A DNA stretch of 64,000 nt from Bacteroidota bacterium (GTDB taxonomy: Bacteria; Bacteroidota; Bacteroidia; UBA8524). Made by a program: the position numbers and the translations under genes. A model generated the notes under the pieces. That model worked only from the letters and a program-made list of their open reading frames with translations. It did no database searches and was not told the origin of the DNA. Shown one piece after another: positions 7,662 through 16,330 of the stretch (within the stretch, counting starts at the first letter, position 1; each line of letters opens with the position of its first letter). The DNA lies in assembly GCA_006226545.1 (NCBI GenBank), contig SBGR01000025.1:124001-188000 (forward strand), in the 5' to 3' direction.

Positions 7662-8576
7662 TTAGTTAGATACGAATTTAGCGTCGAATGACAACACGCC
7701 TGAAGATGAAGCAGGAGTGATAGAGTTGATTCTCAACAAACCGTAAGTTTTGTTACCGGCAGTCAAGAACAATACTACGTCACCAACTTGAAGGTCGTTA
7801 GCCATTTTAAGGGTAGAACCTGCAGCAACTTCTGTATCGATAGCATCGCTCATGGTGATGTTGTCGAAATCAGCAGAAGTCAAAGTAGTTTTTCTGAATT
7901 GGGTTGCGTTACGGGTACCCCAGTTAGCTACGCTTGCATGAACTTGAGCAACTTGAGCATCATCTGGAGCAGCCAAAGTAGCTTTGTTAGTAGCACCGTA
8001 GTAGTAGATCATATCGATAGTGCCAGGGTTAGAGTTCGCATCAGCAGTCAACAATGCTTGGAAAGTATTGAAACTCCAGAAAGAACCGTAAGTAGCGTTA
8101 GATTGAGCACCAACTTCAGCGTTTGTACGAGACTGAACAGCTACAGAAGCAGCGTTAACAGTTAACAAAATTGATTTAGAAGCAGTAGTACCGTTGCTCA
8201 TGTAAACAATCACAGTTACTTTTTCAGTTCCTTTGATAGAACCTACTGAGTAAGGGATGTCCATTGAGAAGTTTTTAGTCTTCAAAGAAGTGATGATTGA
8301 ATCACCATCAGCTGTCAATGGAACGATGGTTTCAGTACCACCATTGTAGGATAAAGTAACTCTAACTTTTTCAAGGTTTTCAACACCTGTAGCGTTAATA
8401 CCAAATTTAATTTGATCGCCAGCCTGAACAGTTGAATTCTGAGATACGTACTCAGCCCCACCTTTCCAGTCGAAGCTTGGTCTTGGAGTGGCATCTGTAA
8501 CAGTGTCATCACCACAAGAGCTTAGTCCAAAAGCCAGTGCACCGGCCATTACGAACATGATTCCTAGTTTCTTCAT
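7662..8576 (-). CDS. Secreted lipoprotein of unknown function
   Basis: A 304-aa protein with a classic lipoprotein signal (AGALAFGLSSCGDD; lipidated Cys at about residue 21). The mature part is rich in Ser, Thr, Asn and beta-strand-like patterns, including an N-terminal segment around residues 40-140 that resembles an Ig-like or cadherin-like domain. No enzyme motif is visible. It is likely anchored on the outer membrane or cell surface. A good terminator follows, and the gene appears to be a single transcription unit. No family name can be given. Confidence 0.8.
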   Translation of the reverse strand: MKKLGIMFVMAGALAFGLSSCGDDTVTDATPRPSFDWKGGAEYVSQNSTVQAGDQIKFGINATGVENLEKVRVTLSYNGGTETIVPLTADGDSIITSLKTKNFSMDIPYSVGSIKGTEKVTVIVYMSNGTTASKSILLTVNAASVAVQSRTNAEVGAQSNATYGSFWSFNTFQALLTADANSNPGTIDMIYYYGATNKATLAAPDDAQVAQVHASVANWGTRNATQFRKTTLTSADFDNITMSDAIDTEVAAGSTLKMANDLQVGDVVLFLTAGNKTYGLLRINSITPASSSGVLSFDAKFVSN

Positions 8577-8650
8577 AAGGATTATTTTTTTTATTTATTG
8601 CTTTCTAACAAAGGTATAAAAAATTGATACATAACAAGGGGCACAGGGAA

Positions 8651-9772
8651 TTAGAGCCATTTTTTTCTACGGAAATACAAAAGTTGAAGGATGGCCACCA
8701 ACATCATGATTCCAACTATAGATAAATACCCATAAGGCTCATACAGTTCCGGCATGTTCCAAGGCAGGGCATTTCCTTCTTTGTTGTGAGCCGCGAAATT
8801 CATCCCGTAAAAGCCGGCTATAAAGGAGAGTGGAATGAAAATACTGGAGATCACCGTGAGCACTTTCATTACTTCACCCATCTTATTGTTTACGCTCGAC
8901 ATGTAAATATCCAACAATGAATAATTAAATTCTTTCAAGCCTTCAATCAGGTCGAGTATGTGCACGGTATGGTCAAACGCATCTTGCAGGTAAATCCCAA
9001 ATCGCTCTTGTTTCTCAATGCTCAGGTTGCGTATCAAATCGCTCAAGTTATCCTTCTCAGCTACCATGGTCTTACGCAAAAGTTGAAGCTGCTTCCGGTA
9101 GGTTTGAATTTCGCTCAAATGCCATTTTTCAGGATTGTCAAACAGTTGATCTTCGAGCGATTCCAACTGAACCTCTATGTGATCTACAATGGGGAAGTAG
9201 GAGTCAATTACCGCGTCGGTAATGGCGTAATAGAGGTAGAAAACCGGACTTTTTCGAAGCAATGTGCCGGTAACTTTGATGCGTTCCCTTACCGGATTCA
9301 GGCAATCAAAATCCGTTTCTTGCATCGTGATGATGAGATGATCGAAAAAGAATACGTTCATCTGATCGTCTACCAATTGCTGTTCGGCATCGTAATACAG
9401 CATGCGGTTGATGTCGAATACGTGTCCGGCATTTACTTCCAACTTCGGACGGGCATTGCCTGCTAAAACATCTTCCAACTCCAAGGTATGGATGTGGAAC
9501 GCATCTTTAATCTGGTGAAAGAATTCAGAATTGCCGTAGCCGATAATCTGCAACCAATGGTTTTGATCACTGTGTTGGTTGATGTATTCTGAGGCGGCAC
9601 TAGCCGTTGGGAATTCATTTACTGCATAATCATCCAGGTGATACGAGGTGAGTACAAGTTTTGGAGCAGCTCCTGAATCGAAGTTAATATAGCCGGGAAT
9701 GGAACCCGGTGGCGAACGCCTATTCACTTTCTTCACATTGCCTTTTTTCTTGGATTTCTGCTTCGTGGCCAT
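8651..9772 (-). CDS. corA: CorA-type magnesium/cobalt transporter
   Basis: About 373 aa from the ATG at 9772. A basic N-terminal tail is followed by the long cytoplasmic helical domain and two C-terminal membrane helices (VISSIFIPLSFIAGFYG and LSIVGIMMLVAILQLLYF) linked by a loop carrying the diagnostic YGMNF motif. The protein forms a pentameric inner-membrane channel for Mg2+ or Co2+. An alternative TTG two codons upstream is possible but less likely. No regulatory site is evident. The gene is divergent from the sodium:solute symporter. Confidence 0.93.
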   Translation of the reverse strand: MATKQKSKKKGNVKKVNRRSPPGSIPGYINFDSGAAPKLVLTSYHLDDYAVNEFPTASAASEYINQHSDQNHWLQIIGYGNSEFFHQIKDAFHIHTLELEDVLAGNARPKLEVNAGHVFDINRMLYYDAEQQLVDDQMNVFFFDHLIITMQETDFDCLNPVRERIKVTGTLLRKSPVFYLYYAITDAVIDSYFPIVDHIEVQLESLEDQLFDNPEKWHLSEIQTYRKQLQLLRKTMVAEKDNLSDLIRNLSIEKQERFGIYLQDAFDHTVHILDLIEGLKEFNYSLLDIYMSSVNNKMGEVMKVLTVISSIFIPLSFIAGFYGMNFAAHNKEGNALPWNMPELYEPYGYLSIVGIMMLVAILQLLYFRRKKWL

Positions 9773-9870
9773 GACCAAAGTTTGGCATTTTCAGAGGGAA
9801 AAGCAAAGCCGAGTAGGTGATGAGTGGAAAAGAATTTTTTAGGTGAACAAGGATTTTCATGCTTGTAACT

Positions 9871-9878
9871 TAGATTTG
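9871..9878 (+). promoter_or_regulatory. Consensus -7 element (TAGATTTG) before the symporter
   Basis: An exact TAnnTTTG match lies 6 nt before the ATG at 9885, so the transcript would begin at or near the start codon. A good -33 TTG at the expected distance was not seen. Confidence 0.45.
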
Positions 9879-9884
9879 ATTGCT

Positions 9885-11705
9885 ATGACGCTTGCAACTG
9901 CTGATATCATTGTCATTCTTATCTACCTGGCCTTTACCCTCACAGTAGGCTTGCTCACCGCTAAAAAGGCCTCCAAAGGATTGGAGAGTTTTTTCCTCGG
10001 CGGACGAAATCTCCCTTGGTACCTCGTTGGCATCTCCATGGTGGCTACCACCTTTGCTGCAGATACCCCTTTGGCCGTAACGGAAATTGTGGCATCGAAT
10101 GGGATATCAGGCAACTGGATCTGGTGGAACTTTGCCATCGGCGGACTGCTTACTACCTTCTTTTTTGCCCGACTCTGGCGTCGATCAGGCGTACTTACCG
10201 AAGTAGAGTTTATCGAACTTCGCTATTCCGGTAAGGCAGCGGCTTTCCTGCGTGGGTTTAAGTCGGTATACCTGGGTTTATTCATGAATATCTTGGTCAT
10301 CGCTTGGGTGAATAAAGCCCTCATGACTTTATTGGAAGTCTTCTTCGGACTAGGCATCGAAATGCAGTTTTTGGTTACCGGCGGCGCCATGTTATTTGTA
10401 GCCGTTTACTCTTCCTTATCGGGATTATTGGGTGTGGTCTTAACCGATGCAGTGCAGTTTGTGGTAGCGATGGTAGGCTGTATCATCTTAGCGATGCTTG
10501 TGCTGAACAGTGAAGAGGTGGGTGGAATAGAAAACATGAAAGCCGCTTTGCCCGCCGGTACCTTAGATTTCATTCCGAGCTTTGAAAGTTTGGACGGCGT
10601 TAAGGCGTGGGCTCTTACACCTTTGGCTTTTCTCGCCTATGTGGGCGTGATGTGGTGGAGCAGCTGGTATCCCGGACAAGAACCCGGGGGTGGGGGTTAT
10701 ATCGCTCAAAGAATGATGAGTGCGAAAAACGAAAAGCATGCAGTCTATGCCACCTTATTCTTCCAGCTCGCACATTACTGCCTTCGCCCTTGGCCTTGGA
10801 TCATGGTTGGCTTAGCCGCTATGGTACTTTACCCGGATATCATGCAATCGGATAATCCCGGACAAGGCTATGTTATGGCCATGAAGGAGTTTTTACCGGA
10901 TGGGGTTCGTGGATTATTACTCGTTGCATTTTTGGCCGCCTACATGAGCACCATTTCTACCCAATTAAACTGGGGTGCATCGTATTTGACCAACGATTTA
11001 TACAAACGCTTCTTCGCCGGAAAATCGGCCGATAACGATAAGAAGAATATCTTGGTTTCACGTTTAATCACCTTGGGCTTGATGCTCGTTGGATTAACCG
11101 CTACGGCCTTTGTAGACCAAATCAAAGACGTGTGGTTATTCTTATTAGAATGCGGGGCCGGATTGGGCCTTGTCTTGATTCTACGTTGGTACTGGTGGAG
11201 AGTGAATGTTTGGTCTGAGATTGCCGCCACGCTAACGCCCTTTGTATTGTACGGTATTATCTTATTGGCTAGAAACTACTATGCATTGCAGTATACCATT
11301 ATCCCTGAGGGAAGCAGTGCCATGAAGTTGGTAGAAGAGGCGCATCCTAACCTGTTTTTTCCCAATAGCTTTTTTTTCACGGTACTCATCACAACAGTAG
11401 TTTGGCTGTTGGTTACCTTCCTAACTAAACCTGTTGAGCAAGTTCAACTTCAAAAGTTCTACGATAAAGTAAAGCCCATGGGAAGCTGGCGTCCGTTTAA
11501 CGCCAACATGAGTCAATCCAATAGGCCACTAATCTGGAGTTTCTTCAGCTGGTTGCTGTCGGTGGTTTTCACCTACAGTGTACTCTTCGCTACCGGAAAG
11601 TTTTTACTGGGTTTCCAGCAAGAAGCCCTATATTTTGGATTGAGTGCCGGAATAAGTTTGCTTCTTTTTCTACTGATTTTAAAATGGTCGAAATTGTTCG
11701 ACTGA
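9885..11705 (+). CDS. Sodium:solute symporter family protein
   Basis: About 606 aa from the ATG at 9885, with some 13-14 hydrophobic segments. The family pattern begins with DIIVILIYLAFTLTVGLLTAKKASKG, then SFFLGGRNLPWYLVGISMVATTFAADTP, the Na+-binding region of the SSS family. It is an inner-membrane Na+-coupled uptake transporter; the solute cannot be read from sequence. An upstream start at 9843 would place 14 extra residues across the -7 promoter element and is rejected. Downstream, Lon follows after about 86 bp. Confidence 0.9.
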   Translation: MTLATADIIVILIYLAFTLTVGLLTAKKASKGLESFFLGGRNLPWYLVGISMVATTFAADTPLAVTEIVASNGISGNWIWWNFAIGGLLTTFFFARLWRRSGVLTEVEFIELRYSGKAAAFLRGFKSVYLGLFMNILVIAWVNKALMTLLEVFFGLGIEMQFLVTGGAMLFVAVYSSLSGLLGVVLTDAVQFVVAMVGCIILAMLVLNSEEVGGIENMKAALPAGTLDFIPSFESLDGVKAWALTPLAFLAYVGVMWWSSWYPGQEPGGGGYIAQRMMSAKNEKHAVYATLFFQLAHYCLRPWPWIMVGLAAMVLYPDIMQSDNPGQGYVMAMKEFLPDGVRGLLLVAFLAAYMSTISTQLNWGASYLTNDLYKRFFAGKSADNDKKNILVSRLITLGLMLVGLTATAFVDQIKDVWLFLLECGAGLGLVLILRWYWWRVNVWSEIAATLTPFVLYGIILLARNYYALQYTIIPEGSSAMKLVEEAHPNLFFPNSFFFTVLITTVVWLLVTFLTKPVEQVQLQKFYDKVKPMGSWRPFNANMSQSNRPLIWSFFSWLLSVVFTYSVLFATGKFLLGFQQEALYFGLSAGISLLLFLLILKWSKLFD

Positions 11706-11791
11706 CAAAAAGTGCGAGAAGGCCCTTGGCATAGGACTTGAACCCAAGCTGAACCGTGACGCCTGTAACGGAGTACCTTAAAAAGAATTTC

Positions 11792-14284
11792 ATGTTTAAG
11801 AAGGATAGTAAAATTGTGATAGCGACTGGATTTGGAGGAGAAGACAATGAGGGACCGGATTTCTTGCCCTTGCTTTCTCAAGAAGACGAAGACGAAATAA
11901 ATAAGGAAGATAATCCTGATGAACTGCCAATATTGCCGCTTCGGAACACCGTGATGTTCCCGGGTGTCGTGTTTCCTATAACCGTTGGCAGAGATAAATC
12001 GATAAAACTCATCAAAGACGCCAATGCCGGTAACAAAGAAATCGGCGTGGTGGCACAAATCGACGGGAGTACAGAAGATCCCGACTTCACTGAACTGCAT
12101 AAAACCGGAACCTTGGCGCTTATCCTCAAGGTGCTCCGCATGCCCGACGGCAATACTACCGTAATCATCCAAGGTAAAAAGCGATTTGAGCTGGGTGAAG
12201 TAGTAACAACAGAACCTTACTTGAAAGCGAAAGTGACCACCTTTGGTCCGGAGAAGGTGAAGGTAGACAAAGAGACCGAAGCCCTGATCGATAGCATCAA
12301 AGAGCTCGCTCTGAACATCATTGAGATCTCGCCTAATATTCCAACCGAGGCCTCTTTTGCGCTTAAAAACATCGATAGCCCGAATTTCCTAGTCAACTTC
12401 ATCGCTTCCAACCTGAATGTGGAAGTGGTAGATAAGCAGCGAATCTTAGAAGCTCCAACGTTTGACGAACGTGCTTCTTTGGTTTTGGAATACCTCACCC
12501 AAGAAATGCAAATGCTCGAACTCAAAAACGAGATTCAGAGCAAGGTGAAGGGCGACCTCGACAAACAACAGAAAGAATACTTCTTGCAACAGCAGATTCG
12601 TGCTTTGCAGGAGGAGCTAGGGCAGGATAGCCCGGATAAAGAAATTGCCAACCTGCGCGAGAAAGCAGAAAACAAACGTTGGGGTAAAGCGATACACGAC
12701 CACTTTATTAAGGAACTTGATCGCTTGCAGCGCCTCAACCCAATGGCGCCGGATTATTCCATTTACCTCAATTACCTGCAGCTGTTACTCGACCTCCCTT
12801 GGAACGAGTTTACCAAAGACAATTTCGACCTGAAGAAGGCACGTCAGGTGCTAGACCGCGATCATTTCGGTTTGGATAAGGTGAAAGACAGAATCTTAGA
12901 ATACCTCGCGGTATTGAAGCTGAAGGGCGACATGAAGAGTCCGATTTTATGCCTTTACGGCCCTCCGGGTGTGGGTAAAACCTCCTTGGGTAAATCGGTA
13001 GCCGAGGCTTTGGGTAGAAAATACGTGAGGATGTCACTCGGTGGTTTGCGCGACGAAGCAGAGATTCGCGGTCACCGCAAAACGTATATTGGCGCTATGC
13101 CGGGCCGCGTGATTCAATCGCTCAAAAAGGCCCAATCGGCTAACCCGATTTTCATCTTGGATGAGATTGATAAACTGGCTTCTGATTTCCGTGGCGATCC
13201 AAGTTCGGCTTTGCTGGAAGTATTGGATCCGGAGCAAAACAATGCCTTTTACGATAACTATGTAGAGGCGGAATTCGACCTAAGCAAAGTGATGTTTATC
13301 GCTACAGCCAACTACCTCGACAATATCCAACCGGCCCTTTTAGACAGGATGGAAGTTATCGAGATCAACGGTTATACCTTAGAAGAGAAAGTGCAGATAG
13401 CGAAGAAGCACCTGGTGCCTAAACAGCGCAAAGCGCACGGCTTGAAGGGTAAGCAGTTGGCATTAAAAGACAAAGTGATTGAAAAAATCATTGAAGAATA
13501 TACCAGTGAGTCGGGTGTACGTAACCTCGACCGCGTATTGGCTTCTGTAGCCCGAGGGGTAGCCCGCAACGTGGTAGTGGAAGAAGGTCCAATTGGAAAC
13601 CTCAGTTTGGAAGAAGTGAGGAAGATTTTAGGTCCGAAATCGCATGAGAGGGAAGTATACCAAGGCAACGACGTAGCCGGTGTGGTAACAGGCTTGGCTT
13701 GGACACCGGTAGGCGGCACCATCTTGTTTGTGGAAAGCAGCATTACGCCGGGCAAAGGCAAGCTGACGCTAACCGGTAAGTTGGGCGACGTGATGAAAGA
13801 ATCAGCCATCACCGCTACTACGTTCTTAAAGGCCAATGCAGCTTACCTCGACATCGATCAAAAGGTGTTTGACTATGCCGACTTGCACATTCACTTCCCG
13901 GCCGGAGCGGTGCCGAAAGATGGTCCTTCGGCAGGTATTACCATTTTGACTTCCTTGGCCTCGGTGTATACACAGCGTAAGATTAAGCCTTACCTAGCGA
14001 TGACAGGTGAAATCACGCTTCGTGGCAGAGTGCTTCCGGTAGGCGGAATAAAAGAAAAGATTTTAGCGGCTAAGCGAGCAGGAATCAAGGAGATTATCCT
14101 CTGCGAAGACAACCGCAAAGACGTAGAAGAAATCAAACACGACTACGTTAAGGAGCTAACATTCCACTACGTAAAGAACATGTTGGATGTACTGGATATT
14201 GCCTTATTGGAGGAGAAAGTAAAACGCCCGATTGACGTGCACTCCTTTATCCCTGAAAAAAATAAAGAAGAGATTCTGAATTAA
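11792..14284 (+). CDS. lon: ATP-dependent Lon protease
   Basis: About 830 aa from the ATG at 11792. The order is an N-terminal substrate-binding domain ([19 protein letters not shown]), a helical region, an AAA+ module with Walker A GPPGVGKT at about residues 390-397 and Walker [10 protein letters not shown], and a C-terminal Ser-Lys protease domain with the nucleophile in KDGPSAGIT (Ser ~713) and the catalytic lysine in GGIKEK (Lys ~756). It degrades misfolded and regulatory proteins in the cytosol. A GTG at 11756 in frame is an alternative start. It is followed at once by tRNA-Leu. Confidence 0.97.
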   Translation: MFKKDSKIVIATGFGGEDNEGPDFLPLLSQEDEDEINKEDNPDELPILPLRNTVMFPGVVFPITVGRDKSIKLIKDANAGNKEIGVVAQIDGSTEDPDFTELHKTGTLALILKVLRMPDGNTTVIIQGKKRFELGEVVTTEPYLKAKVTTFGPEKVKVDKETEALIDSIKELALNIIEISPNIPTEASFALKNIDSPNFLVNFIASNLNVEVVDKQRILEAPTFDERASLVLEYLTQEMQMLELKNEIQSKVKGDLDKQQKEYFLQQQIRALQEELGQDSPDKEIANLREKAENKRWGKAIHDHFIKELDRLQRLNPMAPDYSIYLNYLQLLLDLPWNEFTKDNFDLKKARQVLDRDHFGLDKVKDRILEYLAVLKLKGDMKSPILCLYGPPGVGKTSLGKSVAEALGRKYVRMSLGGLRDEAEIRGHRKTYIGAMPGRVIQSLKKAQSANPIFILDEIDKLASDFRGDPSSALLEVLDPEQNNAFYDNYVEAEFDLSKVMFIATANYLDNIQPALLDRMEVIEINGYTLEEKVQIAKKHLVPKQRKAHGLKGKQLALKDKVIEKIIEEYTSESGVRNLDRVLASVARGVARNVVVEEGPIGNLSLEEVRKILGPKSHEREVYQGNDVAGVVTGLAWTPVGGTILFVESSITPGKGKLTLTGKLGDVMKESAITATTFLKANAAYLDIDQKVFDYADLHIHFPAGAVPKDGPSAGITILTSLASVYTQRKIKPYLAMTGEITLRGRVLPVGGIKEKILAAKRAGIKEIILCEDNRKDVEEIKHDYVKELTFHYVKNMLDVLDIALLEEKVKRPIDVHSFIPEKNKEEILN

Positions 14285-14329
14285 TTGATTTGTTCCGGTG
14301 GCTGCTTATATTTGCAGCCCCATCGGCAA

Positions 14330-14412
14330 GCCCAGGTGGTGAAATTGGTAGACACGCCATCTTGAGGGGGTGGTTCCGTAACGGTGTAGGGGTTCGAGTC
14401 CCCTCCTGGGCA
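14330..14412 (+). tRNA. tRNA-Leu (anticodon GAG)
   Basis: A cloverleaf can be folded by eye: the acceptor arm GCCCAGG (14330-14336) pairs with CCTGGGC (14405-14411), followed by discriminator A. The anticodon stem CCATC/GGTGG encloses the loop TTGAGGG with anticodon GAG. A long variable arm and the GGTTCGAGTCC T-arm fit a class II leucine tRNA. CCA is not encoded. The island begins just downstream, and tRNA-Leu genes are frequent integration targets. Confidence 0.96.
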
Positions 14413-14453
14413 CATGTATTACTCACAAAATCGAGTAATATCTAACAAAATCA

Positions 14454-14484
14454 AGCCTCTGATAATCTATCAGAGGCTTTTTTC
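14454..14484 (+). terminator. Rho-independent terminator after tRNA-Leu
   Basis: A perfect 11-bp stem, AGCCTCTGATA (14454-14464) with TATCAGAGGCT (14468-14478), closes a 3-nt loop and is followed by six T residues. It should end the lon/tRNA-Leu transcript. Confidence 0.93.
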
Positions 14485-14523
14485 TTTTCAAAATTTTCAA
14501 ATTGTAACGATTTACTAGGTCGG

Positions 14524-14568
14524 CAATTAGGTTTGCACTCATTTTGCAAATCACTGCCAACCTAATTG
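14524..14568. repeat. Perfect 10-bp inverted repeat at the island edge
   Basis: CAATTAGGTT (14524-14533) and AACCTAATTG (14559-14568) are exact inverted arms around a 25-nt spacer. The spacer holds a second, weaker pairing (TTGCA near the left arm, TTGCAAA inside). It lies in the 298-bp gene-free stretch between tRNA-Leu and the peptidase gene. It may be a transcript hairpin or a protein-binding site; no T-run follows. Confidence 0.6.
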
Positions 14569-14710
14569 TATTCTTAAAGTTGATTTTTGCTATTGAATTT
14601 GAAAGGATTAATATTCGGTATGTTGGCTATTGAGTCAACCTTTTTTCATTTGAATTAAAGTGTAACACTCCCAAAATTTCAGACTAGATTTCACATTGGT
14701 GAGTTAATAT

Positions 14711-15292
14711 TTAGTAATTCAATTTTAAAATTTTCCGAGCTGCAGTTTGACCAATTCTATATTTTACCATTTGTTTGCTAGCTAGGAAGTAATCTGCGAT
14801 TTCGTCTTCGGTTGCTCCATACTTCAATTTTGCGAAAAGCCCAGCCTTTGAAATCTGAAGGCATGACCCTAAATATTCAGCTTCAGCCTCGAGCTGTGGG
14901 TTAAAGGAACGCATATGCCACGGAAAATCATGAGTGGTAATTTGATTTTCATGATGCTGACATATAATATGAGCAAGTTCATGCATTAGATCACTTTGAA
15001 TTCGTGCAGGAGAATTTATATTGTTATGCACAATGACGTGGGTCTGATTTATTGGAAATGTCAATGCATGCCACTCCACTGTATTGTTTGCTAACCCTTT
15101 CAAGTGGCGTAATTCATTCACAGGCAATCCTATTTCATCTATGTTAAAAACAATCACATTCAAGTGTTTTGCAAGAACAAATGCATCTAGCGGATTGCAC
15201 ACATGTACTCCAATTTCTTTCCTGAGATGCTCAGATATTCTTTCTGCTTTAGCTTTAAACCCTCTTGGTAGAAGGTTATTTTTGAAGGGCAT
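14711..15292 (-). CDS. ImmA/IrrE-type zinc peptidase (CapP-like)
   Basis: About 193 aa from the ATG at 15292. The catalytic HELAHIICQHH (HExxH) and a downstream acidic cluster EAEAEYLGSCL match the ImmA/IrrE metallopeptidase family (DUF955). Family members cleave partner HTH repressors. The gene overlaps the 3' end of the HTH gene by about 17 bp, so they are translationally coupled. This pair lies directly upstream of, and divergent from, a CBASS operon, which is the arrangement of CapH/CapP, where the peptidase destroys the repressor after DNA damage. The CapP identity is inferred; a generic stress or phage-type switch is the alternative. Confidence 0.85.
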   Translation of the reverse strand: MPFKNNLLPRGFKAKAERISEHLRKEIGVHVCNPLDAFVLAKHLNVIVFNIDEIGLPVNELRHLKGLANNTVEWHALTFPINQTHVIVHNNINSPARIQSDLMHELAHIICQHHENQITTHDFPWHMRSFNPQLEAEAEYLGSCLQISKAGLFAKLKYGATEDEIADYFLASKQMVKYRIGQTAARKILKLNY

Positions 15293-15638
15293 GATTTGCT
15301 TTATTGAAGGCAAGATCAATCACATTCTGCAGGATGGATATTGTTGCTGAATCTAAAGTTTTATCAGCACGTAGATGTGAAAGCATTAAATCTTTTGTGT
15401 TGACTTTTTGATTCGTAAATGATGGTTCAGCATCAACGATAAACGTTTCAGCGCTTACTTCCAGCCACTTACACAAGCTAATAAAAGTGTCTACATCAGG
15501 TACTTTGCCTTGTTCAACTCTAAGGAGAGTTGGAGCACTTATTTCCCCAATTTCTGAAGCCGCGGACCTAAGTCCTAAGTCACCTCTTTTCGAACGAACC
15601 ATGCTCGCAAGGAGATCTGTATTGAGATTTTTACTCAT
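15276..15638 (-). CDS. XRE-family HTH repressor (CapH-like)
   Basis: A 120-aa protein. Residues about 8-65 form an XRE helix-turn-helix (LGLRSAASEIGEISAPTLLRVEQGKVPDVDTFISLCKWL), and the rest is an alpha-helical tail that could hold the dimerisation and cleavage region. It is the first gene of a two-gene operon with the ImmA/IrrE-type peptidase. Inverted repeats at 15663-15709, between it and the divergent small genes, are natural operator candidates. By analogy with CapH it would repress the CBASS side until cleaved. That role is inferred from gene order and family. Confidence 0.85.
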   Translation of the reverse strand: MSKNLNTDLLASMVRSKRGDLGLRSAASEIGEISAPTLLRVEQGKVPDVDTFISLCKWLEVSAETFIVDAEPSFTNQKVNTKDLMLSHLRADKTLDSATISILQNVIDLAFNKANHALQK

Positions 15639-15662
15639 ATGTTGAAAAATAGTTCATAAATG

Positions 15663-15709
15663 AAACATGTATCACTTGTTTAACACAAATGATGTTCGTT
15701 AGATTTGTG
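15663..15709 (+). promoter_or_regulatory. Divergent promoter with two candidate operators
   Basis: A TTG (15676-15678), 21 nt and an exact TAGATTTG (15700-15707) form a plus-strand promoter for the small genes and perhaps CBASS. Two inverted repeats overlap it: AAACAnGTnnnACnTGTTT (15663-15681, 7 of 9 pairs) covers the -33 region, and CACAAAT (15684-15690) with ATTTGTG (15703-15709) covers the -7 element. This is where a repressor encoded at 15276-15638 would be expected to bind. Confidence 0.55.
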
Positions 15710-15823
15710 AAACGCATTTCTTTGGTGGTGCAATAATAGCAAAACTCGTGAATGATTCGCAACATATTGGTCACCGAAGAAAATTCATTTACAACATGTG
15801 TAAGTTATAAAAATTATTGCGAA

Positions 15824-16000
15824 ATGGCAAAAAACAATCCAATTGGCGACAACGCCAGGAAAGGTGCGGTTAAGAATCGTACTCAAGTGTACAACCCGGT
15901 AATTGAACATTGGGTAAAAAGGAATCCCGATACAGGTCGGTTTATGGATGTAAAAACATCCGATTCTAAACCATTTAAGGGGGTACGAAAAGAGAAATGA
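15824..16000 (+). CDS. 58-aa basic protein upstream of CBASS
   Basis: From the ATG at 15824 (MAKNNPIGDNARKGAVKNR) it encodes a small, basic, soluble protein with a central VYNPVIEHWVKRNPDTGRFMDVK segment. An in-frame ATG at 15752 would add 24 residues lacking such character, and the shorter form is preferred. Small proteins with similar GD-xx-RKGAVKxRxQVYNP patterns occur in Bacteroidota accessory regions, but I know of no function. It is divergent from the HTH gene and about 117 bp downstream of the -7 element at 15700. Confidence 0.6.
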   Translation: MAKNNPIGDNARKGAVKNRTQVYNPVIEHWVKRNPDTGRFMDVKTSDSKPFKGVRKEK

Positions 16001-16075
16001 TGAGATCGAATCTCATCACGCCTACTTCCTTCTGGCGGAGAAGAAGGATTTTGTTTCAATCTAAATCGAATAGAG

Positions 16076-16234
16076 ATGCAGAATAATTACGTAACATACC
16101 CAAAGAGGGTAAAAGTTTGTAAGAAGGACCTGTGTATTGAAGCGAGTGGAGATAATGCTGATACTCTTGTTTTGGCTTTTTCAATTATGCTTTTATGCGT
16201 TGGCATTGGTGTGCTTATTAGTGCGTCGAATTAG
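16076..16234 (+). CDS. 52-aa single-pass membrane protein
   Basis: A short frame from the ATG at 16076 to TAG at 16232-16234. The N-terminal half is basic and Cys-containing (YPKRVKVCKKDLC), and the C-terminal half is a single hydrophobic helix of about 20 residues (from TLVLAFSIML to GVLISA). It lies between the 58-aa gene and the CD-NTase gene and is followed by an 11-bp hairpin. Small membrane proteins are common CBASS companions, but this one matches no family I recognise, and so short a frame could be chance. Confidence 0.42.
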   Translation: MQNNYVTYPKRVKVCKKDLCIEASGDNADTLVLAFSIMLLCVGIGVLISASN

Positions 16235-16239
16235 AATTC

Positions 16240-16271
16240 GAATCCGCCCTTTATTCTTGGAGGGCGGATTC
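16240..16271 (+). terminator. Stem-loop between small genes and CBASS
   Basis: GAATCCGCCCT (16240-16250) and AGGGCGGATTC (16261-16271) form a perfect 11-bp GC-containing stem with a 10-nt loop. There is no T-run after it, so it is either a weak terminator/attenuator that lowers CBASS expression or an RNA processing or stability element. Confidence 0.55.
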
Positions 16272-16330
16272 TAAATCTTAAAATCAATCACCAAATATTT
16301 TTTAAACAATTAATCGAATAAGAAAGGCAT

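Noticed and set aside
7248-7691. 147-codon plus-strand frame across pfkA
   Set aside because: It is antisense to the conserved N-terminal half of phosphofructokinase and has no domain.
11573-12172. 199-codon minus-strand frame opposite the symporter/lon junction
   Set aside because: It is antisense to the symporter C-terminus and Lon N-terminal domain and shows no family pattern.
14385-14430. Second copy of the tRNA-Leu 3' end as an att site in the window
   Set aside because: I scanned for the 3' tRNA sequence in the junctions near 30.2, 35.9 and 44.4 kb and saw no copy; it may lie beyond the window.
16013-16055. Short CCTTCT/AGAAGG hairpin after the 58-aa gene as a terminator
   Set aside because: The stem is only 6-7 bp with several alternative pairings and a poor T-run; not strong enough to list.
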